Shown: piece by piece, positions 1 to 9,143 of the stretch
Layout: every line of letters begins with the position of its first letter
How positions within the stretch are numbered: position 1 is the stretch's first letter
Assembly: GCF_003284965.1 (NCBI RefSeq)
Contig: NZ_QMEW01000023.1
Location: 1-64,000 of the forward strand
Source: Mycolicibacterium sp. GF69
Lineage (GTDB): Bacteria; Actinomycetota; Actinomycetes; Mycobacteriales; Mycobacteriaceae
Reading direction: 5' to 3'
Length of the DNA: 64,000 nucleotides
The notes under the pieces: generated by a model
What the model saw: the letters and a program-made list of their open reading frames with translations, nothing else
What the model was told of the DNA's origin: nothing
The model's database searches: none
Translations under genes and position numbers: made by a program

Positions 1-99
1 AAACGCTAGAGCCGTGGCAGTGCTGCCGAGCGCCGTGGCACCCCACATCAGGAGTAGTGTCGCGGCCCATACGGCCACTCTCACTGTCACTCTGTTCAT
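1..99 (-). CDS. N-terminus of an exported protein, cut by window edge
   Basis: Reading leftwards from an ATG at 97-99, 33 codons stay open to the window edge. They give a short basic N-terminus (MNRVTVRVAVW) followed by a hydrophobic, Ala/Leu-rich stretch, which is a typical signal peptide or first membrane segment. The rest of the gene lies outside the window, so no function can be given. It is divergent from the membrane protein gene at 201, and the two share the palindrome-rich region at 139-169, which may control both. Confidence 0.5.
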   Translation of the reverse strand, partial: MNRVTVRVAVWAATLLLMWGATALGSTATALAF

Positions 100-138
100 T
101 CCGGCCACGCGCACTACCCACCAATCGTTCGGCTCGAC

Positions 139-169
139 ATCTACGTAGCTACGTAGTAGTTACGTAGAT
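139..169. promoter_or_regulatory. Operator-like palindrome array (three TACGTA cores)
   Basis: ATCTACGTA (139-147) and TACGTAGAT (161-169) form a perfect 9-bp inverted repeat. A further CTACGTAG palindrome sits at 149-156, directly after the CTACGTAG at 141-148. This gives three self-complementary cores in about 30 bp between two divergent genes, as expected for a dimeric repressor site. BlaI/CopY-type regulators bind comparable dyads, but the regulator cannot be identified from this window. Confidence 0.5.
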
Positions 170-200
170 AGTGACATGTCTAGCCCACGGGAGTCCATCC

Positions 201-542
201 ATGCAAACGGAAGCGGTAAAGCGGAGTGCCCGAGCCGCGCTGGCCGGGTTATTCGCCATCGTGCTGATCGCGCTGCCTACCGACATCATCGATACGCCGT
301 TGTTCAGCCGGGACGTGCCGGTGCGGTGGTGGGAATACCCGGTGCTGATCGCAACCGGCGTGCTCACCGCGGCCTGGTTCGGGATCGAAGGACCACGGCG
401 CAATACCGGATCCATCGCCTCTGGGGTGTCCCTGGTGACTTTCGCGGTGGGTTGCCCGGTCTGCAACAAGCTGGTTCTGCTCGTCAGCAGTCAACCCTGC
501 GCGCCTCACACACCGCTACGCGACCGCATCTCCTCTGCGTGA
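201..542 (+). pseudogene. Small integral membrane protein, probably C-terminally truncated
   Basis: The ATG at 201 has a GGGAG ribosome site 7 nt upstream. The product has a basic N-terminus and three hydrophobic segments (about residues 12-30, 43-58, 70-97). The third contains a CPVC pair (GCPVCNK), which could bind metal or undergo thiol chemistry. Directly after this segment the sequence becomes polar and low in hydrophobicity (from about residue 99) and runs into the 3' end of the convergent AGCS gene, overlapping its stop. This looks like a membrane protein that has lost its last helix or helices through a recombination junction near 490. Family not recognised. Confidence 0.45.
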
Positions 543-1894
543 TCCTCGCCACGGAAGTAGGCGCGGGTCTCGCGATAGACCAACGGGGACAAGATGATCA
601 GGCCGATGAGGTTCGGCAGAGCCATCAGACCGTTCATCACGTCGGAGAAGGTCCATACCGTTTGGAGGGCCGTCGTGGCGCCGATGTAGATCACGACGAT
701 GAAGAGGATTCGGTACGGGAACACCGCCTTTCGTCCGAATAGGTACTCCACGCACCGCTCACCGTAGTAGGACCAGCCAAGCAACGTCGAGAACGCGAAG
801 AAGATCACGCTGAGCGTGACGATGACACTGCCCCACGTCCCGGGTAAGCCCTCGGCGAATGCGCGGGCGGTGAAACTGGCGGCCTCTTCGGGGCCCGCCT
901 CTCGCCACACGCCGGTCACGACGATCGTCAGCGCGGTGAAGCTCACCACCACGAGCGTGTCGATGAAGGTCTGCGTCATCGACACCAGCGCCTGCCGGAC
1001 CGGATGCGTCGTCTTCGCCGCGGCCGCGGCGATGCCGCCAGTCCCCAGTCCCGACTCATTGGAGAAGATGCCCCGCGCGACGCCATAACGAATCGCGGCT
1101 GCGACCGCCGCTCCCGCGAAGCCCCCGGTGGCCGAGGTTCCGGTGAAGGCGTCGGTGAAGATGAGGCCCAAAGCGCCGGGTACTTCGCCGATGTTGAAGG
1201 CAAGCACGGCTGCGGCGCCGACGATGTAGATGACGATCATCACCGGGACGAACAGGCTGGTGACTCGGCCGATGCTCTTGATGCCGCCGAGGATCACCGC
1301 TGCGGCAAGCACCACAGTGACGGCGCCGGTGATCGGTGCAGCGACACCCCATTCCTCGTTGACGTTGGCCGCGACTGTGTTGGCCTGGGTCATGTTGCCG
1401 ATGCCGAACGCGGCCAGGGCTCCCGCGACCGCGAAGAATCCGCCGAGGAAGATACCCAGCGGCCCTTTGATGCCGCGCCGCAGGTAATGCATCGGTCCGC
1501 CGGACTGCTCGCCGGCGGCGTCGGTGCGACGAAACCGCACACCCAGAAAGGCCTCGCTGTACTTGGTCGCCATACCGACCATGCCGGTGAACCACATCCA
1601 GAAGACGGCACCGGGGCCACCGAGTGCTATCGCGGTCGCGACACCGGCGATATTGCCGACGCCGACGGTGGCAGCCAGTGCCGTGGACAGCGCTTGATAG
1701 TGCGAGATGTCGCCTTCTGCGCCCAGATCCTTACGTTTGACGAATGCCAGCCAGAACGCCAACCGGAACCGGCGGACCTGGATGCCGCGCAGCAGGACAG
1801 TCAGATAGAGGCCGGTCAGCAGCAGTAACGGGATCAGCAGCCACGGACCCCAGATGAAACTGCTGGCATCGCCCAAGAAGTCGTCGAGAGTCAT
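506..1894 (-). CDS. Sodium:alanine/glycine symporter (AGCS family)
   Basis: A 462-residue multi-spanning permease of the alanine/glycine:cation symporter family, which imports small neutral amino acids with Na+. Family features seen: the N-terminal WGPWLL segment, the conserved stretch around ALAATVGVGNIAGVATAI (about residues 70-87), GGPGAVFWMW, then repeated hydrophobic helices to a C-terminal polar tail. I chose the ATG at 1894 because the product then begins MTLDDFLGDASSF just ahead of the first helix; an open frame continues 26 codons upstream to 1972 but looks non-coding. It is transcribed away from the FadR-type gene, whose 3' end lies 100 bp upstream on the same strand, so the two could be co-expressed. 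Confidence 0.9.
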   Translation of the reverse strand: MTLDDFLGDASSFIWGPWLLIPLLLLTGLYLTVLLRGIQVRRFRLAFWLAFVKRKDLGAEGDISHYQALSTALAATVGVGNIAGVATAIALGGPGAVFWMWFTGMVGMATKYSEAFLGVRFRRTDAAGEQSGGPMHYLRRGIKGPLGIFLGGFFAVAGALAAFGIGNMTQANTVAANVNEEWGVAAPITGAVTVVLAAAVILGGIKSIGRVTSLFVPVMIVIYIVGAAAVLAFNIGEVPGALGLIFTDAFTGTSATGGFAGAAVAAAIRYGVARGIFSNESGLGTGGIAAAAAKTTHPVRQALVSMTQTFIDTLVVVSFTALTIVVTGVWREAGPEEAASFTARAFAEGLPGTWGSVIVTLSVIFFAFSTLLGWSYYGERCVEYLFGRKAVFPYRILFIVVIYIGATTALQTVWTFSDVMNGLMALPNLIGLIILSPLVYRETRAYFRGEDHAEEMRSRSGV

Positions 1895-1994
1895 TGCACC
1901 GCCGGGATCAAAAGAGACGTCAGACTCGTGAAACCGTAGTGCACCATCGCGACTGCGACACGGCATGACCATCGATCACGCCGCTACCTCGACC

Positions 1995-2657
1995 TCAGGG
2001 CAGGTCGACCAGCACCGCGTCGATGATCTCTGCGGCCGTGCGACCGGCCCGATCGACGTCACCGGCTTCGATGTGGTCGAGCAACAGGCCGTGATCGACG
2101 ACGTGAACGGTGGCCTCGTGGCCGGTCGCGACGCTGGCGGCAATCGCCTCCATCAGCCCCCGGTACAGTTCGGTGAGCGTGCCGTTGTGCGAGCTACGCA
2201 CGACCGCAAGGTGGAAATCCGCGTCGGCGCAAGCGAATTCGTCGGTGTCGCCGCCGGCCAGGCACTCGTCGCGGCGGGCCAGAAGTTTGCGCATCTCTGC
2301 TAGATCCTGCACCGTGCGGCGGGCCGCGGCCCCCCGGGCGGCCTCCACCTCCAGCGCGCGCCGGACCTGTAGGACGTCGCGCCATTCGGTGCCGCACAGC
2401 CTGCGCAGCGCACCAGAGACCTCGCTGGTGGCCCGCACGTAGGTGCCGTCGCCCTGCCGCACCTCGAGGAGTCCCGCGTGCGCCAGTGCCCGGACCGCTT
2501 CACGGACCGTGTTGCGACCGACACCGAGCGACTCGACGAGCACCGTCTCGTTGGGAATGCGTTCGCCGACCGGCCACTCGCCGCTCGTGATCGACGCACG
2601 CAGTTGCTCGATGACCTGCTCGACCAGGCCCGATCGGCGCGCGGTGACCAAAGGCAC
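1995..2657 (-). CDS. GntR-family (FadR subfamily) transcriptional regulator
   Basis: 220 residues. Residues 8-75 are a GntR winged helix-turn-helix (LVEQVIEQLRASI, then LGVGRNTVREAVRALAHAGLLEV and the GDGTYV wing). Residues 85-215 form an all-helical FCD ligand domain with the metal-binding pattern D..H (ADADFHLAVV) and later histidines (VVDHGLLLDHI). Such proteins repress transport or catabolic genes and respond to small acids or amino acids. It is divergent from the MFS gene at 2705 and upstream of the AGCS symporter, both plausible targets; the 47-bp divergent gap would hold the operator, but I could not pick out a clear dyad. Confidence 0.88.
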   Translation of the reverse strand: MPLVTARRSGLVEQVIEQLRASITSGEWPVGERIPNETVLVESLGVGRNTVREAVRALAHAGLLEVRQGDGTYVRATSEVSGALRRLCGTEWRDVLQVRRALEVEAARGAAARRTVQDLAEMRKLLARRDECLAGGDTDEFACADADFHLAVVRSSHNGTLTELYRGLMEAIAASVATGHEATVHVVDHGLLLDHIEAGDVDRAGRTAAEIIDAVLVDLP

Positions 2658-2704
2658 AAGATCATCCTTTCAACCAATCATGGGATGTATGGCAGATTAG
2701 CAGG

Positions 2705-3964
2705 GTGCAGCTCGGTCAGCGGGAAGAAGAAGGCGAGTTGGCGGCGGCGCCGCCGACCCGCGGCGCGGACGATGCCGCCGAGACTCGGACGAGCCCCGTC
2801 CCCTGGGTCGCCGGGGGTGCGCTGCTGGCTTTCGCGGTCGTCCTCACCGCACTCAACCTGCGGCCCGCGGTCACCAGCGTGGCGCCGCTGCTCGGCGAGA
2901 TGCGCGCCGAATTCGGGGTGTCGGCGACGTGGGCCGGTGTGCTGACCACGCTGCCCGCGCTGTGCTTCGCGGTCGCGGGACTGACCGCACCGCGGCTCGC
3001 GGCCCGCATCGGACTCGGCCGGACCATCTCCGTCGCCTTGATTGCGATCACCGTCGGCCTCCTCGCGCGCACGGTCCAGGGCCCGCACGTGGTGATAGCG
3101 GCGACGCTGGTGGCCTGTGCGGGCATCGCGCTGGCCAACGTGTTGATCCCCGTCGTGATCAAGGAATCGTTTCCCGCCCAGATAGGGCTGATGACCGGCA
3201 TCTACACCGCCGCATTGCAGGGCGGCGGTGCGCTGGGGTCAGCGGTCACACCCGGACTCGAGGACCCGCTCGGTGGATGGCGGCCCGCGCTGGCGGTGTG
3301 GGCGGCGGTGTCGTGCGTCGCGCTGGTGGCTTGGCTGCCCACGTCGCGTCGGCACAGACACACCTGGGCGGCGAACACCACTCCGGTCACCGGCAGGCGC
3401 TCGCTGCTGCGTAATCGGCTCGCCTGGACGGTCACGCTGTTCTTCGGTTGCCAGTCGCTGATGGCTTACGTCGTCATGGGTTGGCTGCCACAGGTGTTCA
3501 TCGACAACGGCGTCGACCAAACGCGGGCGGGTCTACTTGTCGGGCTCACGTCGTTGGTCGGTGTGCCCATCGCGCTGGTCATCGCGCCCCTGGCGGCACG
3601 CAGTCGCAGCCAGAGCGCGTGGATCGTCGGCCTGGGTGTCGTCGGCCTGGTCGGTGCGGTCGGCCTCACGGTCGCTCCAGGCGCGCAGCCTGTGCTGTGG
3701 AGCCTGCTGATCGGTGTCGGCATGGGTGTGTTCGCGCTGGCGCTCGCGCTGATCGGGCTGCGGGCACGCACCGCGGAGGACACCGCTCAATTATCCGGAA
3801 TGGCACAGGGATTCGGTTACCTCATCGCGGGCACCGGCCCGTTCCTGTTCGGCCTGCTCCATGACGTCACGGGGGGCTGGACCGTGCCGTGGATCATGTT
3901 CCTCGTCGTCTACGTCCTGCAGATCGTTCTCGGCGCACTGGCCGGACGTGCGCGCTACGTCTGA
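2705..3964 (+). CDS. MFS transporter, CynX/NimT (cyanate permease-like) family
   Basis: 419 residues with about 12 hydrophobic segments starting after a 33-residue polar N-terminus. The first helix contains LNLRPAVTSVAPLLGE, a hallmark of the CynX/NimT branch of the major facilitator superfamily, followed by LPALCFAVAG. Substrates in this branch include cyanate and 2-nitroimidazole; the substrate here is unknown. Start is a GTG at 2705, 47 bp from the divergent FadR-type regulator, which is the likely controller. Confidence 0.85.
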   Translation: MQLGQREEEGELAAAPPTRGADDAAETRTSPVPWVAGGALLAFAVVLTALNLRPAVTSVAPLLGEMRAEFGVSATWAGVLTTLPALCFAVAGLTAPRLAARIGLGRTISVALIAITVGLLARTVQGPHVVIAATLVACAGIALANVLIPVVIKESFPAQIGLMTGIYTAALQGGGALGSAVTPGLEDPLGGWRPALAVWAAVSCVALVAWLPTSRRHRHTWAANTTPVTGRRSLLRNRLAWTVTLFFGCQSLMAYVVMGWLPQVFIDNGVDQTRAGLLVGLTSLVGVPIALVIAPLAARSRSQSAWIVGLGVVGLVGAVGLTVAPGAQPVLWSLLIGVGMGVFALALALIGLRARTAEDTAQLSGMAQGFGYLIAGTGPFLFGLLHDVTGGWTVPWIMFLVVYVLQIVLGALAGRARYV

Positions 3965-4041
3965 GGCCGCGACGTAACGGTGCGGCATCGGACTGGCATC
4001 GACACACCACCAGGGTCCCCTGATCACACCCGCCTCACGGT

Positions 4042-4047
4042 TAACAT
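4042..4047 (+). promoter_or_regulatory. -10 element (TAACAT) of leaderless DUF1906 gene
   Basis: TAACAT fits the mycobacterial TANNNT -10 pattern and lies 6 nt before the GTG start at 4054. Transcription would therefore begin at or beside the start codon, giving a leaderless message; no ribosome site is visible. Confidence 0.5.
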
Positions 4048-4053
4048 CGCTCG

Positions 4054-4821
4054 GTGTCGATATCCCGGCGTGACGCGCTGCGCTACGCCGTCGGCGCGTC
4101 GGCGCTGGCCGGGCTCAGTGCCGTAGCGGGCACCCGCGCACCCGCCGCGACGGCCGCGGCTCCCACGCTGATCGACTACGCCATGCGCCAGATCCCGGCC
4201 CAGGACATCCGGGCCGCCGGCCACGCCGGGGTGATCAACTACGTCTCGACGTCGCGACCCGGCTCGAGCTTCGGCGCCAAACCGATCACCCTGCCGTATG
4301 CGAAGTCGCTGACCGCGGCCGGTTTGGTGATCGTCAGCAACTATCAGTACGGCAAGCCGGGCGGGACAGCACCGTCGGACTTCACCCGCGGGTACGCCGG
4401 CGGTGTCGCCGACGCCCAGACGGCCTGGCAGCTGCACACGGCCGCCGGGGGTGGCCGGACCGCTCCGATCTTCTTCAGCGTCGACGACGACATCGACCGC
4501 GAGACGTGGAACAACGTCGCGCTGCCCTGGTTTCGTGGGATCAATTCGGTGATCGGCGCGCTGCGCACCGGGGTCTACGGCGGTATCCGGACGTGTCAGT
4601 GGGCCGCTGCGGACGGCGTCATCGGCAGGTCGAGCTCGCCCGGCAAGGTGTGGGCCTGGCAGACCCGGTCCTGGTCCAACGGTCAGATATACCCCGGCGC
4701 GGTGCTTTATCAGCGCATCATCGACACCGCCTCGAATCCGGGGCCGGTGGTCGGCGGCATCCGCGTCGACGTCAACGACGTGCTGGCCGCGGACTGCGGC
4801 CAATGGAACAAGCATCCGTGA
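4054..4821 (+). CDS. Tat-exported DUF1906 (glycoside hydrolase-like) protein, Rv2525c-like
   Basis: 255 residues. The N-terminus MSISRRDALRYAVG is a twin-arginine signal followed by a hydrophobic stretch and an Ala-rich cleavage region near residue 35. The mature part starts TLIDYAMRQIPAQDI and carries the DUF1906 pattern: GVINYVSTSRPG, IVSNYQYGK, PIFFSVDDDID, GVYGGIRTCQW, VWAWQTRSWS and a final DVNDVLAADCGQW. The domain has a TIM-barrel fold like glycoside hydrolases with acidic residues at the barrel end (DDDID). Rv2525c of M. tuberculosis is the best-known relative and is linked to the cell envelope. A TIM-barrel hydrolase acting on cell wall is inferred; no activity is shown by sequence alone. 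Confidence 0.85.
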   Translation: MSISRRDALRYAVGASALAGLSAVAGTRAPAATAAAPTLIDYAMRQIPAQDIRAAGHAGVINYVSTSRPGSSFGAKPITLPYAKSLTAAGLVIVSNYQYGKPGGTAPSDFTRGYAGGVADAQTAWQLHTAAGGGRTAPIFFSVDDDIDRETWNNVALPWFRGINSVIGALRTGVYGGIRTCQWAAADGVIGRSSSPGKVWAWQTRSWSNGQIYPGAVLYQRIIDTASNPGPVVGGIRVDVNDVLAADCGQWNKHP

Positions 4822-4947
4822 CGTCAGCCGGGGCTGGTTAGCGACGGTCTGGACGCTATCCCACGCCCTTGGGTTGCGCGGAGATGTCGGTGTCGCCCAC
4901 TACGATTCCTGCGGCCCCTCCCTCGGTATCAACCCAAAGGACCAGCA

Positions 4948-6981
4948 GTGAGCTACACCGCCGCCGACATCACCGAACTCGATGATGTCCAACACACCCG
5001 CCTGCGGCCGGCGGTGAATCTCGGGCTCGACGTGCTCAACACGGCGCTGCGCGAACTCATCGACAACGCCATCGAAGAGGTCGCCGATCCCAGCCACGGC
5101 GGCACCACGGTGACCATCACCCTGCACTCCGATGGTTCGGTCAGCGTCGCCGACGACGGGCGCGGCCTGCCCGTCGACACCGATCCGACGACGCGAAAGA
5201 ACGGCATCGTCAAGACCCTCGGCACCGCGCGGGCCGGCGGGAAGTTCTCTGCACACACCGACGCGGCCAGCACCGGCGCAGGCCTGAATGGAATCGGCGC
5301 CGCGGCAGCGGTATTCATCTCTGCGCGCACCGACGTCACGGTGCACCGCGCCGGCAAGACCTATCTGCAGAGCTTCGGCCGCGGCTATCCGGGAACGTTC
5401 GAGGGTAACGAGTTCGACCCGGACGCCCCGTTCACCCGCAACGACACCCAGAAGCTGCGCGGCACCGGCAACCGCAAGCCGGATCTGCACGGCACCACGG
5501 TGCGGATCCTGTTCGACCCGGCGGTCGTGCCCGACTCCACCGCCGACATCGGCGAGGTGCTGCTTCGGGCGCATGCCGCGGCGCGGATGTCACCCGGTGT
5601 AGCGCTTGTCGTCAACGACGAAGGCTGGGCCGGGGAGGAGATTCGGCCGGCGCTGCTCGAACCGTACGACGGCCCGTGGGGCACCGATCCCCTGCTGAAC
5701 CTGATGTGCACCGCCGCCGACGCACCCGCACCCGACGTCCGCGCCGTCGTGGAGGGACACGGCGAGTACACCACCGGCCGCGGCCCCACCCCGTTTCGCT
5801 GGTCGCTCACCGCGGGCCCGGCCGAACCGGCGACGGTCGCCGCGTTCTGCAATACGGTGCGCACTCCCGGCGGCGGATCCCATCTGACCGCCGCCATCAA
5901 GGGCGTGTCCGAAGCGCTGGCCGACCGGGCGTCCCGGATTCGCGACCTGGGTTTGGCCAAGGGTGAGCAGGGTCCGGAGCCGCAGGACTTCGCCGCCGTC
6001 ACCGCGCTGGCCGTGGACACCCGCGCGCCCGATGTCGGCTGGGACTCCCAGGCCAAGACCGCGGTGTCGTCGCGGTCGCTGAACGTGGCGATGGCCCCGG
6101 ATGTGGCGCGCAGCGTCACCATCTGGGCGGCTAACCCCGCCAACGGCGACACCGTGTCCTTGTGGACCAAGCTCGCGCTCGAGGCCGCCCGGGCGCGGCG
6201 CAGTGCCGAAGGGGCAAAGGCTCGGTCCCGCGCCGCCTCGAAGGCCAAGGGCTTGGGCACCAACCTGTCGCTGCCGCCCAAGCTGCTACCCAGCCGGGAG
6301 ACCGGTCGCGGGTCGGGTGCCGAGTTGTTTCTGTGTGAGGGCGATTCGGCGTTGGGCACCATCAGGGCGGCGCGCGACGCCATCTTCCAGGCCGCGTTCC
6401 CGCTGAAAGGCAAGCCGCCCAATGTCTATGGGGTCGCCCTGAGCAAGGCGCGGGCCAAAGAGGAGTTCGACGCGATCGAACGCATCTTGGGTTGCGGCGT
6501 GCGCGACAGCTGCGACCCCGAGCTGTGCCGGTACGACCGGATCCTGTTCGCCTCCGACGCCGACCCCGACGGCGGCAACATCAACTCCAGTTTGATCTCG
6601 ATGTTCCTCGAGTTCTACCGTCCGCTGGTCGACGCCGGAATGGTCTACGTGACGCTGCCGCCGCTGTTCGTCGTCAAGGACGGCACGCAGCGGGTCTACT
6701 GCCAGGACGAGTCCGAGCGCGACGCGGCCGTGTCGAAGATGAAGGCCACTTCGAAACGCAAGGTCGAGGTGCAGCGCAACAAGGGTCTCGGCGAGATGGA
6801 CGCCGACGATTTCTGGAACACCGTGCTGGATCCACAGCGGCGCACGGTGATTCGGGTCCACCCCGATGACGTCGAGAAGAAGTTGCACCACACGTTGTTC
6901 GGCGGACCGCCCGAGGGCCGACGTAGCTGGATGGCCGATGTCGCCTCCCGTGTCGACACTGCTTCCCTCGATCTGACGTAG
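4948..6981 (+). CDS. GyrB/ParE-like ATPase subunit of accessory type II topoisomerase (TopoNM type)
   Basis: 677 residues. GHKL ATPase domain: E36..N40 (RELIDNAIEE), DDGRG at 69-73 and the lid TGAGLNGIGAAAAV. A transducer region follows, then a TOPRIM domain with LCEGDSALG (about 460) and the metal triad DADPDGGNI (about 537), and the GyrB C-terminal NKGLGEMDADDFW. It energises strand passage by the partner encoded 12 nt downstream. Mycobacterium smegmatis has an atypical extra type II enzyme of this two-gene form (TopoNM), reported to relax DNA and to introduce positive supercoils. This is not the housekeeping gyrB, which sits with dnaA/gyrA. Start is GTG 4948. I am not sure which published letter belongs to which subunit. 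Confidence 0.88.
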   Translation: MSYTAADITELDDVQHTRLRPAVNLGLDVLNTALRELIDNAIEEVADPSHGGTTVTITLHSDGSVSVADDGRGLPVDTDPTTRKNGIVKTLGTARAGGKFSAHTDAASTGAGLNGIGAAAAVFISARTDVTVHRAGKTYLQSFGRGYPGTFEGNEFDPDAPFTRNDTQKLRGTGNRKPDLHGTTVRILFDPAVVPDSTADIGEVLLRAHAAARMSPGVALVVNDEGWAGEEIRPALLEPYDGPWGTDPLLNLMCTAADAPAPDVRAVVEGHGEYTTGRGPTPFRWSLTAGPAEPATVAAFCNTVRTPGGGSHLTAAIKGVSEALADRASRIRDLGLAKGEQGPEPQDFAAVTALAVDTRAPDVGWDSQAKTAVSSRSLNVAMAPDVARSVTIWAANPANGDTVSLWTKLALEAARARRSAEGAKARSRAASKAKGLGTNLSLPPKLLPSRETGRGSGAELFLCEGDSALGTIRAARDAIFQAAFPLKGKPPNVYGVALSKARAKEEFDAIERILGCGVRDSCDPELCRYDRILFASDADPDGGNINSSLISMFLEFYRPLVDAGMVYVTLPPLFVVKDGTQRVYCQDESERDAAVSKMKATSKRKVEVQRNKGLGEMDADDFWNTVLDPQRRTVIRVHPDDVEKKLHHTLFGGPPEGRRSWMADVASRVDTASLDLT

Positions 6982-6993
6982 GAGAGAGCCGCC

Positions 6994-9123
6994 GTGACCG
7001 CCGTGATCGAACAGAATCCCGACCTGGTTCTCGACCAGAGCGCCGACGATTACTGGAATCAGTACCAGCTGACCTTTGCGCTCTACAGCGTCAGTGACCG
7101 CGCCATCCCGTCGGCGTTCGACGGGCTGAAGCCGGGTCAGCGCCGACTGCTCTACCAGATGCACGACTCGAGACTGCTCCCCGGCAACAAGCCGCAGAAA
7201 TCCTCGAAGGTCTGCTCGGCCGTCACCGGCAACCTGCACCCGCACGGCGGGTCGTCGATGTACGGGGCGGCCGCACTGCTCGCCGCCGATTTTCAGCGCG
7301 TGAAAGTCATTGACGGACAAGGAGCTTTCCCGCGGATCCAGGGTGACATCCCCGCCGCGGACCGCTACACCGAGATGCGGTTGTCGGCTGCCGGTGCCGC
7401 GTTGACCGCGGAGCTCGACAGCCACGCCGTGCCGATGGTGGCGACCTTCGACGGCGAATGGACCGAGCCGACCGTGCTGCCGGCCCAGTGGCCGGTGCTT
7501 TTGTGCAACGGCGCGGTCGGGATCGCCGAAGGATGGGCGACCAAAGTGCCGGCCCACAATCCGCGCGAGATCATGGCCGCCTGCCGGGCGCTGCTGAAAA
7601 CCCCGAACATGACCGACGACCGGTTGGTCAAGCTCATTCCGGGTCCGGACTGGGGCTGTGGTGCGACGGTCGTCGGCAGCGCCGGCCTGCGCGAGTACAT
7701 CACCACCGGGCGGGGCCAGTTCACCGTGCGCGGCACGGTGAGCGTCGAGGGTAAGAACTGCATCATCACCGAGCTTCCGCCCGGCGTCGCGAGTAACACC
7801 GTGCAGGAACGCATCCGCGCGCTGGTGGAGTCCGGCGAATTATCCGGCGTCGCCGATATGTCGGATTTGACCGACCGCCGCAACGGGCTGCGGATCGTCG
7901 TCACCGCCAAACGTGGCCACGAGGCGGAAAAGATCCGCGAACAGCTGCTGGCGCTGACACCCTTGGAGGGCACGTTCGCCGCCAGCCTCGTCGCGCTCGA
8001 CGACGATCGGGTGCCGCGGTGGTGGTCGGTGCGCGAGCTGATCGCCGCGTTCCTGTCGCTGCGCGATTCGGTAGTGCTGCACCGCAGTGCGTACCGGCTG
8101 GAGAAGGTCACTGCGCGTCGCCATCTCGTGGCCGGCCTGATGACCATCCACCTCGACATCGATGCCGCGGTGGCGGTGATCCGGGGGTCCGACACCGTCG
8201 ACGAAGCCCGCCAAGGATTGCAGGACCGGTTCAAGATCGACGCTGCTCAGGCCGACTACGTGTTGGCGTTGCAGTTGCGCCGGCTGACCAAGCTCGACGT
8301 CATCGAACTGCGGGCCGAGGCCGAGAGGCTGGACGCGGAATTCGCCGAACTCACCGAGCTGGTGTCGAATCCGGACGCCCGGCGCAAGGTGATCGACAAG
8401 GAGCTGGTGGAGACGGCCAAGCTGTTCAAAGGCCCCGAGTTCGACCGCCGCACCGTGTTGGACGTCGACGCCACCCCGGTCAGCTCCGGTGCCGGCGACG
8501 ACGGACCCCGTGAGCGCAAGGTCAACGCGAGCTGGCGACTCGACGCCCGGGGAGTGTTCTCCGACAGCCACGGCGAGCTGCTCACCTCCGGTCTGGGATG
8601 GGCGGTGTGGACCGACGGCCGGGTGAAGTTCACCACCGGTGCGGGCCTGCCGTACAAGATCCGCGACATCCCGGTCGCGCCGGATATCACCGACTTGCTG
8701 TGCTCGGGCGTGCTGCCGGAGGGTTTTCACCTGGGGCTGGTGACCCGACGCGGCAAGATCCTGCGCATCGACCCGGCGGCGGTGAATCCGCAGGGCGCGG
8801 CCGGCAACGGCGTAGCCGGGGTGAAACTGGCCGGCGACGACGATGCGGTGATCGCTGCGATGCCGCTGTCGTGCGGTAACGACGAGGCGATCCTGTCGGT
8901 GTCCGAAAAGGGTTGGAAGGTCACGGAAGTACCCGATATTCCGGTCAAGGGCCGCGGGGGCGCCGGAGTCGGATTCCACCCATTCGTGCGCGGCGAGGAC
9001 GCGCTGCGCTCGGCGACGGTCTCAGCGACCGGGTTCGTACGGGGCAAGCGGGCGGTACGGGCCGAGAAGCGCGCGAAAGCGTCGATCAAGGGGTCGGGTT
9101 CGAATGTGACTCCGGCGGGGTAG
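6994..9123 (+). CDS. GyrA/ParC-like DNA-cleavage subunit of accessory type II topoisomerase (TopoNM type)
   Basis: 709 residues, shorter than mycobacterial GyrA (about 840). The breakage-reunion domain carries the catalytic tyrosine Y125 in AADRYTEMRLS, preceded by R124. QRRLLYQMHD and LHPHGGSSMYG correspond to the quinolone-region helices, and in the latter the usual HPHGD is replaced by HPHGG. A coiled-coil tower follows, then a shortened C-terminal domain with blade-like repeats, without an obvious GyrA box. The GTG start has a GGAGAG ribosome site and lies 12 nt after the ATPase subunit stop, so the two form an operon and presumably an A2B2 enzyme. Confidence 0.88.
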   Translation: MTAVIEQNPDLVLDQSADDYWNQYQLTFALYSVSDRAIPSAFDGLKPGQRRLLYQMHDSRLLPGNKPQKSSKVCSAVTGNLHPHGGSSMYGAAALLAADFQRVKVIDGQGAFPRIQGDIPAADRYTEMRLSAAGAALTAELDSHAVPMVATFDGEWTEPTVLPAQWPVLLCNGAVGIAEGWATKVPAHNPREIMAACRALLKTPNMTDDRLVKLIPGPDWGCGATVVGSAGLREYITTGRGQFTVRGTVSVEGKNCIITELPPGVASNTVQERIRALVESGELSGVADMSDLTDRRNGLRIVVTAKRGHEAEKIREQLLALTPLEGTFAASLVALDDDRVPRWWSVRELIAAFLSLRDSVVLHRSAYRLEKVTARRHLVAGLMTIHLDIDAAVAVIRGSDTVDEARQGLQDRFKIDAAQADYVLALQLRRLTKLDVIELRAEAERLDAEFAELTELVSNPDARRKVIDKELVETAKLFKGPEFDRRTVLDVDATPVSSGAGDDGPRERKVNASWRLDARGVFSDSHGELLTSGLGWAVWTDGRVKFTTGAGLPYKIRDIPVAPDITDLLCSGVLPEGFHLGLVTRRGKILRIDPAAVNPQGAAGNGVAGVKLAGDDDAVIAAMPLSCGNDEAILSVSEKGWKVTEVPDIPVKGRGGAGVGFHPFVRGEDALRSATVSATGFVRGKRAVRAEKRAKASIKGSGSNVTPAG

Positions 9124-9143
9124 GCCGCAGTTCCCGGAGGTCG

